A stretch of DNA of 52,549 nucleotides from contig CAKSPW010000008.1 in NCBI GenBank assembly GCA_934486495.1, positions 1 through 52,549 of the forward strand, given 5' to 3'. This document shows, in pieces, positions 41,421 through 50,804 of this stretch (position 1 is the first letter of the stretch; every line of letters starts with the position of its first letter). The notes beneath the pieces were generated by a model. It made no database searches, had not been told where the DNA came from, and worked only from the letters and a program-made list of their open reading frames with translations. Position numbers and translations under genes: made by a program. This DNA comes from an uncultured Clostridia bacterium. Lineage in GTDB: Bacteria; Bacillota; Clostridia; UBA1381.

Positions 41421-43118
41421 TTATTTCATAAAATGCATTATGGTCTTTTCTATTTTCGGAAATTCGTTTATCTGATTTTTCTCAAGCCATGCTTTTTTGA
41501 ATTTCTCAAGCCAAGCGTTAACGTCAATATCCACATCTATATCCGCTCCCGCACGTTTTGCAAGAAGCTTTGACATAGCAAGCTCTGCATCAACCGCTAT
41601 AAGCATTTCTTTTTTGTAGCCGCTGTCAAGACTGTTATCCTTTTCAATTTCTGCTTTGAGAGCGTATGCATCGCTTACCGTCTGTCTGATTGCTTTTTCG
41701 CTCGGGCAAACGGAGTCATGTCTGTTACCGTATTTATCAAACGAATATTCAAATACGAATGCACGCCATGATACGTTTTGACAAAGCTTGCCTATGCGTC
41801 TTACGAAATTCTCACCGTTTTTGCTCTTGTATATAAGGCTGTTCATGCAGTCGGCAAAGTCAGCTCTTACATTTTCTCTCGGAGTCCATGCCACTTCCGC
41901 ACCGAGTGCAATTCCGTACATAGCAAGTTCTATGCTGCATACGTTTCCGAAATCACCCCAATTCGTGTTCAGCACACCGTCTATACCGTGTTTTGAGCCG
42001 ACATATGCCATGCTGCAAATGTTTTTCTCTGACGTGTCGATTATTTCGCAAAAGTTAAACCATGAGCTTGTACCCGGGCAGGCGATTTGTTTTCTGCCGT
42101 ATTTTTCAAGCGTGGTAAATCTTTCATCATTCGTTTCCGGCTCGTAGTTCCAGTTAAGAAGTATAACGTCCTCGGGCAGAAGCTTTGCCGCCTCGGGGTG
42201 CTGAAGAAGAATATCTCCCCACATCATCGGAGTCTTACCTTTGGATTTTATATAGTCTATGATTTTTTTCACAAACTCTATGTACAGCTGTCCGCTTTCG
42301 TCACTGCTTAAGCCACAATTGTCAAGGTCGAATGTTTCATCACAGCAAATGTTGAATTTGTCTGAGCGGAACAGGGGAATATATTGGTCAATAAGGCTCT
42401 TTACAACCTCAAAGCTTTCGGAAAGCCTCGGATCTATTGTATGATGCGCCATTCTGCCAAACCAAAACGTCACGTCTTTTTTGTAGTCCTTTAAAACTCG
42501 CAGATGCTTATATTTCTCTAAATTAAGCAGCTCGTATAAATGACCGAATGTTGCGATGGACGGTATAAGCTCGATAAAGTTTTCGTGGCAGTAATCGTCA
42601 ATTTCCCTCGTTTCTTCGGCAGTCATATATCCGGTTTCGTCCTTTATATCGGCAAATTCCCTGAATTCATACGTATGCTCGACATAAAGCTGGAGGGAGT
42701 TTAATTTAAAGTAAGCGCATCTGTCTATAAGACGCTTCATGGTTTCCGTATTCGGAATTTTTCCGCGCGTCACATCATGATAAAGTCCGCGGTATGAAAG
42801 GTCGGGCTTATCCTCGATAACACAATTGGGAATATATCCGCTGTCGAACAGCTGGCGCAGTGTTTGCACGGCATAAAAAATTCCCTTTGCAGCAGCGGCT
42901 GTTATGACAATTTTTTCGCCTATTTCAAGCTTGTATTCCTCATCAGCCATGCTGTCATGCTTTATGACAACGTCCGCTCCGTTTTCGCTTTGCGGCAGAC
43001 GGGAAAATGCCTTCTCTATTCTTTCATCTTCCTTATATGATACGGGCTTTATTGCTTTGTATGAAAATTCGCCGCCGATTTCTTCGATTTTTTTCGGCAT
43101 GGGTATCAGTTTAACCAT
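41421..43118 (-). CDS. GH20 beta-N-acetylhexosaminidase
   Basis: 565 residues from ATG 43118, four bases after AAGGAGC, no signal peptide. N-terminal GH20b-like alpha/beta domain (about 1-110, with GEKIVITAAAAKGIFYAVQT), then the TIM barrel: YRGLYHDVTRGKIPNTETMK, ELIPSIATFGHLYELLNLEK and FNICCDETFDLDNC, where the Asp-Glu pair is the catalytic dyad of substrate-assisted hydrolysis. The C-terminal 180 residues are helical. It would release GlcNAc or GalNAc from short oligosaccharides inside the cell. A longer frame to 43160 has no ribosome site. Not preceded by a recognised transporter here. Confidence 0.9.
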   Translation of the reverse strand: MVKLIPMPKKIEEIGGEFSYKAIKPVSYKEDERIEKAFSRLPQSENGADVVIKHDSMADEEYKLEIGEKIVITAAAAKGIFYAVQTLRQLFDSGYIPNCVIEDKPDLSYRGLYHDVTRGKIPNTETMKRLIDRCAYFKLNSLQLYVEHTYEFREFADIKDETGYMTAEETREIDDYCHENFIELIPSIATFGHLYELLNLEKYKHLRVLKDYKKDVTFWFGRMAHHTIDPRLSESFEVVKSLIDQYIPLFRSDKFNICCDETFDLDNCGLSSDESGQLYIEFVKKIIDYIKSKGKTPMMWGDILLQHPEAAKLLPEDVILLNWNYEPETNDERFTTLEKYGRKQIACPGTSSWFNFCEIIDTSEKNICSMAYVGSKHGIDGVLNTNWGDFGNVCSIELAMYGIALGAEVAWTPRENVRADFADCMNSLIYKSKNGENFVRRIGKLCQNVSWRAFVFEYSFDKYGNRHDSVCPSEKAIRQTVSDAYALKAEIEKDNSLDSGYKKEMLIAVDAELAMSKLLAKRAGADIDVDIDVNAWLEKFKKAWLEKNQINEFPKIEKTIMHFMK

Positions 43119-43206
43119 ATATTTGCTCCTTAATAATTTTTTATATAGAAAGTATATCATAATAAAATCTAAAAGTCAATACAAAGTAAGCTATTTTTCT
43201 TTACGG

Positions 43207-43551
43207 CTAAAAGAGCATAAACACCAAAATACCGCATACAATAATTGCATTCCCGATAATCCGCTTTTTTGTTATGACTTCTTTTAAAATGATATGCGAA
43301 AGAAGCATTACAAACACGGTGGACATTGAGTTTATTACCACACCAAAACGGTAATCAATCTTCGTATATATGAACACATTCAGCACAAGCACGCCGATAT
43401 AACATACATACGAAAATAAAACATAAGGATTTAGGTATTCAAAGAAAACATTTTTATATTTCCTGTCCGCACTTTTTTTGAGGATAATCTGCGAAAATGC
43501 GGTAATAAACGCACTCATTATCATTAATATAAAAAATAAAAAATTACTCAC
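43207..43551 (-). CDS. Small four-helix transporter subunit (ArnF/EmrE-like)
   Basis: 114 residues with four membrane helices, each 18-22 residues; begins MSNFLFFILMIMSAFITAFS, with QIILKKSADRK after helix 1 and GNAIIVCGILVFMLF at the end. Drug/metabolite-transporter fold of the small multidrug resistance type. The paired gene upstream (115 residues) overlaps by 8 bases. Tandem ArnE/ArnF of enterobacteria have the same size and arrangement and move undecaprenyl-phosphate aminosugar across the membrane. Linked to an aminosugar pathway here, a lipid-sugar flippase is more likely than a drug pump. Confidence 0.75.
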   Translation of the reverse strand: MSNFLFFILMIMSAFITAFSQIILKKSADRKYKNVFFEYLNPYVLFSYVCYIGVLVLNVFIYTKIDYRFGVVINSMSTVFVMLLSHIILKEVITKKRIIGNAIIVCGILVFMLF

Positions 43552-43891
43552 TTTGCATCACCCAAATCCCTGCGATAATCAGTACGGTTCCCAAAATATT
43601 TCCGACTGTGATTTTTTCGGAGAATATCAGCACCGACCACAAAAGACTCCATACGTTGTAAACCGACCTGTGGGCATATGCAATGTTTACATCAAAATGT
43701 TTTAGGTTTTGCTGCCAAAACAACGCATACACGCCGCAGTTTAAAAGGATAAGCCCGGCAAAAATGAGAGTATTTATACAAAACGCCCCGTTTTTGCTGA
43801 CGCTGCTTGCGGCAAGCTTTGAAAATATCCCCGTAAATGAAAACAACAGTATATTAAGATGAAGAATAAACAGTTGCTTCGTTTTTTTCAT
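43544..43891 (-). CDS. Small four-helix transporter subunit (ArnE/EmrE-like)
   Basis: 115 residues, four membrane helices (LFILHLNILLFSFTGIFSKL; FCINTLIFAGLILLNCGVYA; VYNVWSLLWSVLIFSEKI; VGNILGTVLIIAGIWV). The third helix carries the SVLIFSEKITVGN turn typical of the fold. Starts two bases after the WecE-type stop, so it is translationally linked to the sugar transaminase. Presumed to form a heterodimer with the following gene's product. Confidence 0.75.
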   Translation of the reverse strand: MKKTKQLFILHLNILLFSFTGIFSKLAASSVSKNGAFCINTLIFAGLILLNCGVYALFWQQNLKHFDVNIAYAHRSVYNVWSLLWSVLIFSEKITVGNILGTVLIIAGIWVMQSE

Positions 43892-43893
43892 AA

Positions 43894-45030
43894 CTATTCT
43901 CCCTTGAAAAATGAATATATGTTTTCTAAGATATAATCTGCATCATCTTTTGTCAGGTCTTTATACATCGGAAGTCTTACAAGCGTTTCGGAAGTTTTCG
44001 TTGTATACCTGTCCTCGCCGCAGAATGAAGAACATTTTCTGCCAAACGGTGAGGAATGAAGCGGTACATAGTGAAACACGCACGAAACACCTCTTTTTTT
44101 CATATATTCAATGAAATCGCACCGCTGTTTCAGATTTTTTGTTTTTATGTAAAACATATGAGCGTTGTGCGTACATTCATCGGGTACAACAGGCAGTGTT
44201 ATAAGCCCTCTTTCCTCAAGCTCTTTCAGACCGCAATAATACTGATTGTATCTTGACAACCGTGCGTCGTTTATCTGCTTTGCTTCCTTTAACTGTGCAT
44301 ACAAAAATGCCGCACCAAGCTCACTTGCCAAGTATGAGGAACCCATGTTTACCCATGTGTATTTATCCGTCATGCCAAGCAAAAATTCTGCTCGGTTTGT
44401 ACCTTTTTCTCTTATAATCTCAGCTTTTATAATGTCATTTTCGGAGTTTACAAGCAAGGCGCCGCCTTCGCCCATTGTGTAATTTTTTGTTTCGTGAAAA
44501 CTGTATGTTCCGAAATCTCCGATTGAGCCGAGAGCCTTCCCTTTGTAATATGCATTCACACCTTGTGCAGCGTCTTCAACTACTTTTAATGAGTACTCTT
44601 TTGCAAGAGCGGATATATAATCCATTTCGCATCCGACACCGGCATAATGAACCGGAACGATAGCACGGGTTTTGTCGGTAATTGCCGTCTCAATCAGTTT
44701 TTCGTCTATATTCTGCGTATCGGGGCGAATGTCAACAAACACAATTTTTGCTCCTCGCAGCACAAAAGCGTTTGCGGTTGAAACAAATGTAAATGACGGC
44801 ATAATTACCTCGTCGCCCGGCTTTATGTCGCAAAGAAGCGCCGCCATTTCCAAAGCGTGGGTGCAGGACGGCGTTAAAAGTGCTTTTTCGGTGTGATACT
44901 TCTCTTTTATAAGCGAGGCGCATTTTTTTGTATAGAAATTATCTCCGCACAGCTTGCGTCTGCCGATTGCGTCCTCAATAAAGGATTGCTCCGTACCGAC
45001 AACCGGAGGTATGTTAAACGGTATTTCCAT
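43894..45030 (-). CDS. wecE: dTDP-4-amino-4,6-dideoxygalactose transaminase (WecE/RffA type)
   Basis: 378-residue PLP-dependent sugar aminotransferase of the DegT/DnrJ/EryC1/StrS family. The opening IPFNIPPVVGTEQSFIEDAI, KLCGDNFYTKKCASL, LLTPSCTHALEMAALL, MPSFTFVSTANAFVLRGAKI and YSFHETKNYTMGEGGALLVN (PLP lysine K182) match E. coli WecE essentially motif for motif, including NAHMFYIK and FHYVPLHSSPFG. WecE converts dTDP-4-keto-6-deoxyglucose to dTDP-Fuc4N. The stop of the fusion gene overlaps its start by 17 bases. No acetyltransferase (WecD) follows, unlike in E. coli. Confidence 0.93.
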   Translation of the reverse strand: MEIPFNIPPVVGTEQSFIEDAIGRRKLCGDNFYTKKCASLIKEKYHTEKALLTPSCTHALEMAALLCDIKPGDEVIMPSFTFVSTANAFVLRGAKIVFVDIRPDTQNIDEKLIETAITDKTRAIVPVHYAGVGCEMDYISALAKEYSLKVVEDAAQGVNAYYKGKALGSIGDFGTYSFHETKNYTMGEGGALLVNSENDIIKAEIIREKGTNRAEFLLGMTDKYTWVNMGSSYLASELGAAFLYAQLKEAKQINDARLSRYNQYYCGLKELEERGLITLPVVPDECTHNAHMFYIKTKNLKQRCDFIEYMKKRGVSCVFHYVPLHSSPFGRKCSSFCGEDRYTTKTSETLVRLPMYKDLTKDDADYILENIYSFFKGE

Positions 45031-46987
45031 GATTAAACTCCTTTAATTCTCCGAATGCCTCCGCAAGACTGTATTGACATACAAAACCAAGCTCGTTTTT
45101 TGCTTTTGATGTGTCAAGATAGCAAACTGAGGTATCTTCTTTTTTATCTCTTTGCATCTCAATTTCAGATGAGGAACAAAATCCGTCAATAACCGCTTTT
45201 GCAAGCTCCGCATTCGTTGTTCCGATTCCCGAGCCTATATTATACACACCGCACAAAGCGTATTTTTGAAGCGAAAGCCATATGGCACGGCAAACATCTT
45301 TTACGTAAATATAATCACGCTTGCCGACTGAATTTCCGTATACCAAAAGCGGTTTTCCGTCTGCCGCGCTTTCCGTATATCTGCTTATTAAATATCCGTT
45401 TTTGTCATTTCCGATAACCTGAGATAGCCTTAAAATTTTTATGTTTGTGCCAAGGGTGCGGTTGTAATATCCGCAAAGCAGTTCGCCCGTATATTTTGAG
45501 ATGCCGTAATAATTAATCGGTGCTATCTCGCCGCTTTCGCTGACGGGAGAATTTTGAGAATTGGAATACACACACCTTGACGAAAGATATACAATATTTT
45601 TTATCCCTAAATCTGTGCAGGCAATCAGCGCATTTTCAAGGGTTTTTACATTATCTTCATACAGCGCAAGACTTTGCTTTTCATTTTGGCTTACTTTTTT
45701 TGCGGCGAAGATAACCGCACTGTCACAGCCGTATAATGCTTTTTTCAGCTGTTCTGTGGAATACTCGCTGATTGTGCCGTTTTTCCTTGATATTTCAACA
45801 AGTTCTGCGTTGTTTGTATACATGTCCCGAAACCATTTTCCTATAAAGCCGCTGCCGCCCACCAGACCGATTTTTCTCGGAGACTTAAAAATCCGATATC
45901 CGCATTTTTCCATATATCCGTTCATTTTTCTGACCGTATCTCCGGTATCGTAGTACATTCTTTTATAATCGGCAGCATATTTTGCATATTTGTTCTCATC
46001 GAAAAAAGTACCCGGCGGTTCGCAGAAAAATTCCGTGTGGACAGGAATCGGGCTTGCTTTATATTCCGGCAAGTCCGCCGATTCGCCAAGTAAATGCCGC
46101 ATTGTAAGTTTCAAAAGATTTACGCCGCAATATTCCTTTATCAGCCGCCACATATGACAGCCGTCAAGACGGGGAGTAACCTCTATCAGATATGGATGAT
46201 TCTCCGACACTTTAATCTGAAAATAAACGGGTCCGTTTTCTATTCCAAGCTTTTTTACCGTTTCACGCACAAGCTCGTTGATTTTTTCGTGCGTCTGCGT
46301 TCCCTCAAATCTTGACGGGAGATGATGTGCTTTTATGATGCCTCCCGGAAGATTTCCGAACGATTCACGGTCGGAGAGAACGGAAAAGATAATATTGCCG
46401 CCCTTTACATAAGCGTTTACGGAAACTTCTCTGCCTGATATATGTTTTTCAAGAATTACTTTTTTACACCTTGAATGGCTCATGGCGCATTCGAAATGCT
46501 GCGATAGTTCTTCAAAGTTTTTCGCCTTGAATATACCCCTTTGCCCCTGCGAATCAACAGGCTTTATCATAAGAGGATAAAAGTCAGCATTTTTTGCTTC
46601 ATCCGGCGTTTGGCAAACCATAAAAGGCACATTGAACGGATTATCAATACCGAGAGCTTCACGCATAAGGTGCTTGTTGCAGCAAATATCGGCGGTTTTA
46701 CCCGACACAAAATGAAACATATTCAATCGTTCCGCTGTCTTGCAAAACGTGGGAACCGCAATATCACTGCCGACAGAATATATGTAATCTATTTTGTTTT
46801 CTTTAACATATTTTTCGATTTTATCCGTATCCACTATATTTATTTGTGAGAAAACATCTGCAAGCGGAATACCTTTATCGGTATTTGTATAGCTGCAAAC
46901 ATAAACTTCAAGTCCGATGCTTTTTGCATATTCGATTAAATCAATTTGTGCGTTACCTGCACCTAATATCAGCAATTTCTTTTTCAT
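45014..46987 (-). CDS. ATP-grasp ligase fused to an SDR nucleotide-sugar enzyme
   Basis: 657 residues. Residues 1-365 are an ATP-grasp enzyme: pre-ATP-grasp LLILGAGNAQIDLIEYAK, ATP-binding YPLMIKPVDSQGQRGIFKAK, GREVSVNAYVKGG, and the metal-binding YLIEVTPRLDGCHMW (266-280). Residues 371-657 are an extended SDR: NAD-binding GLVGGSGFIG (374-383), VYLSSRCVY and the catalytic YGISK (Y494, K498). The Asp-Glu pair of 4,6-dehydratases is absent, so an epimerase or reductase is likelier. ATP-grasp ligases join a carboxylate to an amine; the adjacent WecE-type enzyme makes an amino-sugar, so it may acylate the 4-amino group. ATG 46987 follows GGAG. Confidence 0.85.
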   Translation of the reverse strand: MKKKLLILGAGNAQIDLIEYAKSIGLEVYVCSYTNTDKGIPLADVFSQINIVDTDKIEKYVKENKIDYIYSVGSDIAVPTFCKTAERLNMFHFVSGKTADICCNKHLMREALGIDNPFNVPFMVCQTPDEAKNADFYPLMIKPVDSQGQRGIFKAKNFEELSQHFECAMSHSRCKKVILEKHISGREVSVNAYVKGGNIIFSVLSDRESFGNLPGGIIKAHHLPSRFEGTQTHEKINELVRETVKKLGIENGPVYFQIKVSENHPYLIEVTPRLDGCHMWRLIKEYCGVNLLKLTMRHLLGESADLPEYKASPIPVHTEFFCEPPGTFFDENKYAKYAADYKRMYYDTGDTVRKMNGYMEKCGYRIFKSPRKIGLVGGSGFIGKWFRDMYTNNAELVEISRKNGTISEYSTEQLKKALYGCDSAVIFAAKKVSQNEKQSLALYEDNVKTLENALIACTDLGIKNIVYLSSRCVYSNSQNSPVSESGEIAPINYYGISKYTGELLCGYYNRTLGTNIKILRLSQVIGNDKNGYLISRYTESAADGKPLLVYGNSVGKRDYIYVKDVCRAIWLSLQKYALCGVYNIGSGIGTTNAELAKAVIDGFCSSSEIEMQRDKKEDTSVCYLDTSKAKNELGFVCQYSLAEAFGELKEFNHGNTV

Positions 46988-47903
46988 ATACTACATCTCC
47001 AGTTAAGGTATCCTGCCGTATGACATACTGAGGTTCTTTTGTTATCGTCATAAACATTCTGATGATATATTCGCCCACAATACCGACAGCGGATAATATT
47101 AAGCCCGAAAATACAGATATTTCGGCAAATATTTTATGTTCAAAGCTGTTGCCCGAAATGCAGGCAATTATTAAATATATAAGTCCGATAATAAAAATCA
47201 GAATTCCCGGCTTTAATATCAGCCGAATCGGTTTTAATGAGTAATTCAAAAGCGAAGCCCACAGATGTATCAGTTTTTTTAGGTTGTATCCGCTCTTTCC
47301 GAAACGTCTGTCAAAATGCTCTATATCCGCATTTGCGATTTTTGACGTTGTACGCAGAAACAGTCCCTGTAAATTAGTAAATCTGCTTTGGCTTTTTATA
47401 ATTTCATCACGCACAAAGCGGCGGATAATATACATGGGGCAAGCTTTTAAATCTTTCGGTTTGTCTAAAAGATAACACACGGAAATGTGGCTGAGTTTGC
47501 TTTCAATATTCCGTAAAATTCCATGATGTCGCTTTGGGAAACGTCCGTATACAATGTCATAGCCTTCATTTAATTTAGCAATAAGTTTTACAATTTGCGA
47601 GGGGTGTGTTTGAAAATCGTCATCCATGCCGAGGATATAGTCGCCGCTTGCGTATTTCATTCCGGCGAGAATTGCATTATGCTGCCCGCAGTTTTTGGAT
47701 AAATCCACACCGATTACATAGCTGTATTTTCCTGCAAGCTTTTTTATCTCGTAATAAGTCCCGTCATCCGAACCGTCATTTACCAGAATAAATTCATAAT
47801 CGCAGTATTTTTTTAGCTCTTCCGCCGTTTTTTCAACAACGTCCGCTATTGATTTTTCCGCATAATAGCAGGGTATTACAACTGAAATTTTATAGTTATT
47901 CAT
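46953..47903 (-). CDS. Polyprenyl-phosphate glycosyltransferase (ArnC/GtrB-like, GT2)
   Basis: 316 residues. N-terminal GT-A domain: ISVVIPCYYAEKSIADVVEK, FILVNDGSDDGTYYEI, NCGQHNAILAGMKYASGDYI and the metal-binding GMDDDFQTHPSQIV. Two C-terminal membrane helices (ILIFIIGLIYLIIACISG; ISVFSGLILSAVGIVGEYII) as in ArnC, GtrB and DPM1-like enzymes, which load a sugar from a nucleotide onto undecaprenyl phosphate. Overlaps the fusion gene by 35 bases. It would start the outward route completed by the flippase-like pair. Confidence 0.9.
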   Translation of the reverse strand: MNNYKISVVIPCYYAEKSIADVVEKTAEELKKYCDYEFILVNDGSDDGTYYEIKKLAGKYSYVIGVDLSKNCGQHNAILAGMKYASGDYILGMDDDFQTHPSQIVKLIAKLNEGYDIVYGRFPKRHHGILRNIESKLSHISVCYLLDKPKDLKACPMYIIRRFVRDEIIKSQSRFTNLQGLFLRTTSKIANADIEHFDRRFGKSGYNLKKLIHLWASLLNYSLKPIRLILKPGILIFIIGLIYLIIACISGNSFEHKIFAEISVFSGLILSAVGIVGEYIIRMFMTITKEPQYVIRQDTLTGDVVYEKEIADIRCR

Positions 47904-47917
47904 TACTTATCACCTCT

Positions 47918-49649
47918 TTAGTTGCACGGAACAAATGTGTAGATATAAATATTGTTATTTTCATAAGGTATGGTTCTTACGATAACAGGCTCCATATTAT
48001 AGCGTTCTTTCATTGTTAATGTAATTCCGTTTTTTAAATTTCCTATTGACGCATAATAAATGTTTTTATTCGCATCTGTTAGCCCGTCAATGGAATTTTT
48101 TATTTCGTATTTTGCATTTCGCTTAAAGTAATCCGACGAATTTATGTACCAGTTTCCGAGCGAATCAGTATTGACAATATCATCGTATGTCGCAAATGTG
48201 TCTGACGAAGCGGCTATAAAATCGTAGGCATCATAAAAATAAAATGCTTCTTTGTCGCTTGCGGCAACTGTGTTTAACACATTAAGCCTTGAATTGATAA
48301 GGTGTTGCCCGTTTGCCTTGCCGCAAATTACGTTTTGATTTGAAACTGCCAAACAAACTGTGAGCGCTGCAAGGCAAAGTTTTGCCGCACTTTTGTATAT
48401 GCGTGTGTCTTTAAAAGATACTGCTTCTGTATCTGCCTTTTGATATGTATCGGTCAGCGCAAGCATACATGAAACGGATATTGCTAAAATCATGACCTCG
48501 GTCAACCTGTCCATAACCCTTGAAATATAGCACAGATAAATCATTTCAAGCAGCATACCGACAGCGGTGCACAAAATGAATGTGACGCACACATATTTTT
48601 TCTTTCGGCAAAGGATAAATGCGGTGTAAACCAACAGTATTGCGCAAAATGCGGTTTGATATAACACGCCCGATTCGATAAAGTGTGATGGGGCGTTTAA
48701 GAATGCACGGAATATTCGTTTTACGAATAATGTGCTTTGCCGCTGCGTTTTGCTTATGTTTGCAACAGACCGCATTTTGTCTGTAGTAATTTCGCCGTCC
48801 AAATCCAGATAGCGTGCGGAAATATCGTAAAAAACAGTTTCATCTATACCGGCTTTATCATAAAAACTCTTGTTTTCGTTGTATGAAGGTATAGCTCCAA
48901 AATCATATACCAGCGAGCGTGCGGTGTTAAAAGCTTTGTACTGCGAATCAGTATTGTTATTATCCGTTATCTGCACAGAAAAGCACAGTATTGAGGTTAA
49001 AACCATAGATACAATATATTTGATTATATATTTTCTGTTCGGAAACTCATTGCTGATGAGATTTGCGGAAATTACAACAATAGCAACGGGAAATATCATC
49101 ATAAACACTTTCATGCGTATCGAAAATGAGATGACCGCAAAAATACTTGTACACAGCAAATATATCGGATTTATTCCGTCTTTTGGCATATGATGAAGCA
49201 AAACAAGCCAGCCGATTGCCATAAACGCCGCCGTTAAAGTAAACTGCGGAAGGACAAGGTGTTTTTGCACTATGAACAAATAAAACAGAAAATAAAGCAG
49301 CAGTCCGCATTTTGTATTGCCTGCACGGTATGCATCTGACAGAATAAAATAACAAATCATGATTGATGGAATCAATATGCAAAGTATGGAGGCGATTCCG
49401 TACCACGGTATCAGTGGTGTTATTTTATAAAGTTCGGATAAAATCCACGCAATCGGATATTTCATAAAAACAAGCGTGCTGCTCGGCTCTCCCGTGTATG
49501 CACCCGAAACAATTAAACTCATTCTGTAATCATCATTGGTTGCAAACACAGAACCTAAAAAGGCATAGCTTAATAAAAACATAATAGTGTTCAGCAAAAA
49601 TGAAAACATCAAAATAAGAGCTTTTTTCTTTTTTGAAATGAACATCATA
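47918..49649 (-). CDS. Multi-spanning GT-C-like glycosyltransferase
   Basis: 576 residues, with about ten to eleven membrane helices over the first 430 residues and a C-terminal soluble domain of about 130 residues (ending IPYENNNIYIYTFVPCN) on the outer side. The first extracytoplasmic loop has ATNDDYRMSLIVSGAYTG; an acidic pair in that loop is the catalytic feature of GT-C enzymes such as ArnT, which use polyprenyl-phosphate sugars. ATG 49649 is used, after GGAAGG. Homology to a named family was not established, so the enzyme assignment rests on topology and context. Confidence 0.7.
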
Positions 49650-49652
49650 TGC

Positions 49653-50732
49653 CTAACACCTTCCCGATAAATCTTTTTCCGATACAACGTTTATGCTTTC
49701 TTGAATCATGTCACCCTCATCAGTCCGTTCCTTTTTTATAACAGCGTGAATAACGGCAAGAAAAATCAGCGCAAAAAATACAGCGGAGACAACAAGCACC
49801 ACCATTTGAAATACACTGAATACTGGCGTTGTCATGTATGAGTTACGGTAAAAATCAAGAACATATACACTCTTGCCGAGTGATTCGTCGTCCGGGTTGC
49901 TGACTGTTATTGTCATTATGTTATGCTCTGCATCGGTTACAATATCAGTTCCCGAAATTTCAACAATATTGTTTCGTTCCTCTGCCAAAGCCTTAACATC
50001 AAGCTTTTTGCAGCTTTTTGTAACAGCTATCCTGTAGTACCCTTTTGTCTGCTCAAATGCAATCGGAACACATCCGTTGTTAATCTGAATACTCGACAGT
50101 AAAAATGAACGGTTTACATTGGATGAAACCTTTGCCTCGCGGTAAATATACAGTGCATATTCATATGTGGTTCCGTCTGAGTTTTTTACCGTTATAACAG
50201 CCTTTTTCCGTTTGCCCTCCTGAAGATTTTCATTCCCCGTAACATTAACGACCGCCTTCTTGTCAACAGTTCTTATATCAAGCTCGGCGGCAGAGTGTTC
50301 GTTCGGAAGAATAATATAATAATTCCTTGCCGAATCACGAAACTGCGGTGACATTGTTCCGTTTATGCACCTTAAAAATTCCAATCCGCCCTTTTCTCCT
50401 TTTGCGTATACCTTTAAAGTGTATGTTGCAAAATTACCCTTTGTATCATTTACCGAAACAGTGACTGTTTTCTCTGTGCCGGGATAGACTTTTTGGTCGG
50501 CGCCGTCAATACGAACGGTACAGTCCTCGTTTTTCGGTACGGCAATAATTTGCGGAATGATTTCTCCTTTGTCAAGCTCCACTGTATAAAAAGGCGTGTC
50601 TTTATCATATTGAATCATAAATCCGTTGGTAACATCCAAATCCTTGAGCAGCGAAACAGAATCGGCACCAACTGTTGTGCCAAATATCACGCTTATCGCA
50701 AACAAAAAAGTATAAAAGCAAATTTTACGCAT
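49653..50732 (-). CDS. Membrane-anchored protein with cadherin-like beta-sandwich repeats
   Basis: 359 residues: signal peptide (MRKICFYTFLFAISVIFGTT, then VGA), three beta-sandwich repeats of the PF12733-like type (about 30-110, 113-200 and 205-300; each ends in a segment like YTLKVYAKG, YEYALYIYRE or YVLDFYRNS), one C-terminal membrane helix (about 308-332) and a cytoplasmic tail. Type I membrane topology with an outer adhesive-like head. Its stop lies 3 bases before the GT-C start, so they are co-transcribed; it may be an acceptor or a partner of the glycosyltransferase. Confidence 0.82.
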   Translation of the reverse strand: MRKICFYTFLFAISVIFGTTVGADSVSLLKDLDVTNGFMIQYDKDTPFYTVELDKGEIIPQIIAVPKNEDCTVRIDGADQKVYPGTEKTVTVSVNDTKGNFATYTLKVYAKGEKGGLEFLRCINGTMSPQFRDSARNYYIILPNEHSAAELDIRTVDKKAVVNVTGNENLQEGKRKKAVITVKNSDGTTYEYALYIYREAKVSSNVNRSFLLSSIQINNGCVPIAFEQTKGYYRIAVTKSCKKLDVKALAEERNNIVEISGTDIVTDAEHNIMTITVSNPDDESLGKSVYVLDFYRNSYMTTPVFSVFQMVVLVVSAVFFALIFLAVIHAVIKKERTDEGDMIQESINVVSEKDLSGRC

Positions 50733-50762
50733 AGTTCGTTACCCCGTAATTATTAAAATCAG

Positions 50763-50796
50763 CGGCACTGTGCTTAAAGTCTAAGCAAAGTGCCGC
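50763..50796 (-). terminator. Hairpin between the two surface-protein genes
   Basis: gcggcact (50763-50770) pairs with agtgccgc (50789-50796), with further pairing inside. On the minus strand it is followed by TGATTTTAAT, a weak T run; it may partly end the upstream gene's transcript. Confidence 0.65.
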
Positions 50797-50804
50797 ATAT
50801 GGTT

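Noticed and set aside
43207..50732. A true lipid A arn pathway
   Set aside because: The organism is a spore-forming Firmicute without lipid A, and ArnA, ArnB and ArnD equivalents with the right domains are absent.
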